Shown here piece by piece: positions 61,544 through 64,000 of a stretch of DNA of 64,000 bases. Location of the stretch: positions 50,411 through 114,410 of the forward strand of contig JAFDVI010000039.1 of assembly GCA_018269055.1 (NCBI GenBank). Direction: 5' to 3'. Source of the stretch: Acidobacteriota bacterium (GTDB lineage Bacteria; Acidobacteriota; Blastocatellia; RBC074). The position numbers and the translations under genes are program-made. Below the pieces are notes generated by a model. That model saw only the letters and a list, made by a program, of their open reading frames with translations, had not been told where the DNA came from and did no database searches. The first letter of the stretch is position 1; each line of letters begins with the position of its first letter.

Positions 61544-62497
61544 ATGCCGTTACGGAATCAGCCTCTGGTTTTCATCGTTCTGCTGAATTACAAAACCGCT
61601 GCAGTGACTCGGCGCTGCCTGCTGGCGCTAAAACGGTTGACGTATTCCAACTATCGCATTCTGGTGCTGGACAACGATTCCGAAGACGGCTCTTTCCACG
61701 ATCTAGCGAAGGAGTTTCCGAATCTGACGGTCATTCAAACCGGCGCAAACTGGGGATATGCGGGTGGAAACAATCTGGGAATCGAATACGCCGCCGCCCA
61801 GGGAGCGGAGTTTGTTCTGATCCTGAACCCGGACACGACGCTGGCCAATCCTGTGTTTCTGGATGAGTTGGTTGCTTACCTACAACAACATCCGCGCGTC
61901 GGCATTGCCGGGCCGAAAGTGTTTTTTCAAGATACTGACAACATTCAAAACACCGTTCTGTTTCCGCCAGGATTTTGGCGAAATGCCGTCAACTGGTGTG
62001 CTTACAGAATCGCGCCCAACTGGTTCCAGCTTTCGGCGGACAAAGTCGTTGACGCCGAAGTGTTGAACGGCGTTTGTTTGCTGCTGCGGATCGCGTGTTT
62101 GCAGCAAATCGGATTGTTTGACGAAAACATCTTTATGTACATCGAAGATGCCGATATGGATTACCGCGCGCGGCAATTTGGCTGGAAGGTGCAATACGTT
62201 CCAGTGGAAAGCGTCATCCACCTGCAAAAACAGGAAGGGTACGATATGACCGGCGAAGTGAGTTTTCTGCTCAAACGGAATTCGGTCTATTACCTTTGGA
62301 AAATCGGGAAACGGTTGGACGCGGTGACGACGGCTCTTTCGTTTGTCCTGCTGCTGCTCATCCGTGGATTGTTCAAGCGGGATTTTGCCCGTCATCGCCA
62401 CTTGAGCCTGAGGCTCGCCAAAGCCTGTTTCAACATCTTCCGCCATAAACGCGATTCCGAATTTGGCCTCCCCTTTACTCGTCGCGAGTTCAATTAA
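61544..62497 (+). CDS. Glycosyltransferase family 2 (B), rhamnosyltransferase-like
   Basis: A 317-residue GT2 enzyme. VFIVLLNYKTAAVTRRCLLAL is the usual start for dTDP-rhamnose-type transferases; LVLDNDSEDGS, TGANWGYAGGNNLGIEYA and VLILNPDTTLAN (DxD-like) follow; ADKVVDAEVLNGVCLLLR and FMYIEDADMDYRARQFGW hold the acceptor-site motif. A hydrophobic helix (LSFVLLLLIRGLF) is near the C-terminus. The start may be GTG 61535 or ATG 61544. It follows GT (A) by 28 nt, so it is probably in the same operon. The sugar is inferred only from family likeness. Confidence 0.9.
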   Translation: MPLRNQPLVFIVLLNYKTAAVTRRCLLALKRLTYSNYRILVLDNDSEDGSFHDLAKEFPNLTVIQTGANWGYAGGNNLGIEYAAAQGAEFVLILNPDTTLANPVFLDELVAYLQQHPRVGIAGPKVFFQDTDNIQNTVLFPPGFWRNAVNWCAYRIAPNWFQLSADKVVDAEVLNGVCLLLRIACLQQIGLFDENIFMYIEDADMDYRARQFGWKVQYVPVESVIHLQKQEGYDMTGEVSFLLKRNSVYYLWKIGKRLDAVTTALSFVLLLLIRGLFKRDFARHRHLSLRLAKACFNIFRHKRDSEFGLPFTRREFN

Positions 62498-62581
62498 AGC
62501 CCGATTGCGCCGGGAACAATTTCGGCCGTCGCCATCGTAATCCGGTCGAACCCATTGTTCCAAAATCAGGCGATCAAGCTT

Positions 62582-63481
62582 ATGGATAACTTTCTGAACA
62601 GCAATGATTGGCCGCCGAATCGGAAGGGATTCTTTGGCTTGCCGCGCACAGCGCGAATGGCGGTTTACCTGCCCGTCATTGCGGCAGTTTTCTTTTTCGG
62701 GCTTCGCCGAATCGAACAGTTCATGACGCATCATCCTGTGCGGTATTCGCCCGGAGCCGAATGGAGACCTCCCGCGAACGGCGAAGACGTTTGGATCAAT
62801 GTGGCCGATGGCGAGCGCATTCATGGTTGGTTTTTGAAATCCAAAGCCCAACCCGCACTGGCGACGATCCTGCATTGCCATGGCAACGGCGGCAATATCA
62901 CCAATACAGTCTGGTATGGGCAAGCGCTGGCCGAAGACGGGTTTGATGTATTGCTATTCGATTATCGTGGCTACGGGCGTAGCGATGGCGACGTAACAGA
63001 TGAATGGGCGCTGGATGCGGACGGCGAAGCCGCGTACAACTATTTGCTCAACGAACGCGGCGTGAAGCCTTCGCAGTTGGTGTTGTACGGAATGTCACTG
63101 GGCACAACCGTGGCAATTGATGTGGCTTCGCGCAAACCGGCGGGCGCACTGGTGGTCGAATCCGGTTTGAGTTCGGCGGATGAAATGGGCGCGTATGCGT
63201 TGCCGATTTTGCCTGGGTTTTTGCGCATGCTGGCCAAAAACCGGTTTGAATCGGCACACAAAATCGCTAGTGTTCATTGCCCCGTACTGGTTGCGCACGG
63301 AACCGACGATCAAACAATTCCGGTTGCACAGGGGCGCAAGCTATTTGCGTCTGCCAACGAACCCAAACAACAGATCATTATTGAAGGCGGAAGCCACAAT
63401 CTGGCCGGCCCTGGTGGAGATGCATACCGTCATCACATTACGGATTTCATTCACGATGCGATGGCTCGCCAACCAAACTGA
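62582..63481 (+). CDS. Alpha/beta hydrolase (BEM46/YfhR-like), membrane-anchored
   Basis: A 299-residue hydrolase with an N-terminal TM segment (MAVYLPVIAAVFFFGL). ATILHCHGNGGNITNT is the HG-type oxyanion region, LLFDYRGYGRSDG a strand-turn hallmark, VLYGMSLGTTVAID the nucleophile elbow (G-M-S-L-G), VAHGTDDQTIPVAQG the acid and IEGGSHNLAG the His. BEM46/YfhR-type proteins are membrane-bound and poorly understood. The ATG at 62582 has no clear ribosome binding site. It lies 84 nt after GT (B) and converges with the WYL regulator, overlapping it by 35 nt at the 3' ends. Confidence 0.88.
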   Translation: MDNFLNSNDWPPNRKGFFGLPRTARMAVYLPVIAAVFFFGLRRIEQFMTHHPVRYSPGAEWRPPANGEDVWINVADGERIHGWFLKSKAQPALATILHCHGNGGNITNTVWYGQALAEDGFDVLLFDYRGYGRSDGDVTDEWALDADGEAAYNYLLNERGVKPSQLVLYGMSLGTTVAIDVASRKPAGALVVESGLSSADEMGAYALPILPGFLRMLAKNRFESAHKIASVHCPVLVAHGTDDQTIPVAQGRKLFASANEPKQQIIIEGGSHNLAGPGGDAYRHHITDFIHDAMARQPN

Positions 63482-64000
63482 GGTTTGCATAAAACTCCAC
63501 CACACTTTCGGCCAGTCGAATGACTTTCTCCCGCAACGTCAGCGGTTCCATGACTTCAACGTGCGGCCCGAAACTCAGCGCAAATTCGGCGGCTTCGTCT
63601 TCCAACTGAAATCGCATCTTTACCTTGATCCAGCCGTCTGTGTCCGGTTCGCTTGTGTATTCAACACGGGCAAAACGCACGGCGTAATGTAATCTTCGCA
63701 ACGCTTCCTGTCGCACGCGCAACGTCGCATCAAACCGTGGCAGTCGCGTTTTGAACACTTCGGCGGATTGTTGCCAATGCGCCGCCAAGTCGAAATCCGC
63801 GGGGCGCTTGCTCGGTTCGTCCAACAGCGCAGCCGTCAGCACGCGCGAAACGCGATAGGTGCGTGGTTCTCCTTCGGTGGCGGCGATCAGATACCAGACG
63901 CTGCCTTTGGCAACCAATCCAAGCGGATCCACCACACGCTCGAATGCTTCGCAATCCGGGTCGCGTTGGTACGAAATGCGCAGCTTGCAATCCTGCCAGA
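63447..64000 (-). CDS. WYL-domain transcriptional regulator (YafY/DeoR type), cut at window edge
   Basis: The C-terminal 184 residues of a regulator are present; the 5' end is beyond the window. KLRISYQRD, ERVVDPLGLVAKGSVWYLIAATEGEPRTYRVSRV is the WYL domain with the W-Y-L triad, and the following part with FALSFGPHVEVMEPLTLREKV is the WCX-type C-terminal extension. The missing part should hold the N-terminal HTH. A GTG at 63935 is not a real start, since the reading frame and family similarity continue to the edge. WYL regulators bind ligands or nucleic acids; the target is unknown. Confidence 0.88.
   Translation of the reverse strand, partial: WQDCKLRISYQRDPDCEAFERVVDPLGLVAKGSVWYLIAATEGEPRTYRVSRVLTAALLDEPSKRPADFDLAAHWQQSAEVFKTRLPRFDATLRVRQEALRRLHYAVRFARVEYTSEPDTDGWIKVKMRFQLEDEAAEFALSFGPHVEVMEPLTLREKVIRLAESVVEFYANLSLVGEPSHRE

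Overview
The window looks like a chromosomal segment of an Acidobacteriota bacterium, probably of the Blastocatellia/Solibacter-like part of that phylum. This is inference from gene content: three proteins carry the TIGR03437 domain first named from Solibacter, two are VWFA-related secreted proteins of the TIGR03436 type, there is an ECF sigma factor next to a Ser/Thr kinase with a C-terminal TolB/PD40 propeller, and intergenic palindromic repeats are abundant. G+C is moderate to high over most of the segment. I see no rRNA, tRNA, CRISPR array, integrase, transposase or prophage gene.

Layout. 0-16 kb is housekeeping and metabolism: a glycosyltransferase, coaA, an SDR and an M20 peptidase, an F420:NADP reductase, a fused ChrA, a PhyH-type dioxygenase, GNAT and DinB-like genes, a bifunctional beta-oxidation protein, a DJ-1/PfpI protein, and a moxR-DUF58-transglutaminase operon read leftward. 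16-20 kb is the leftward ECF sigma/Ser-Thr kinase pair. 20-25.5 kb holds a Crp/Fnr regulator followed by four secreted-protein genes. Their three leader regions each carry the same pair of TGTGA-N6-TCACA-type palindromes with identical spacing, and three strong terminators punctuate the block. This compact candidate regulon is the most interesting signal in the window. 25.5-35 kb holds ggt, an FmdB-type zinc ribbon, two VWFA proteins, purS, purB, a WalJ-like MBL hydrolase and argG.

35-47.8 kb is surface, sensing and respiratory: a propeller sensor kinase with its response regulator, an ankyrin protein, two TIGR03437 secreted proteins (one with a CAP domain), DUF547, a PQQ alcohol dehydrogenase with a fused cytochrome c domain, an AT-richer pair of TIR proteins, and a stand-alone B12-binding domain. 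48-55.3 kb is a rightward extracytoplasmic module: a TIGR03437 protein fused to two GlcG/HbpS-like domains, a 13-heme and a 9-heme c-type cytochrome, and an amidohydrolase. 55.3-62.5 kb is an exopolysaccharide locus (TPR protein, Wza-like export protein, Wzz/BY-kinase, two GT2 enzymes), followed by an alpha/beta hydrolase and a WYL regulator cut by the window edge.

A second theme is repeats. Palindromic intergenic elements occur in many gaps. In two places repeat-like DNA lies inside coding sequence: the kinase activation loop, and the signal peptide of a VWFA protein. All calls are by reading alone; no searches were run, and family names rest on recognised motifs and order.
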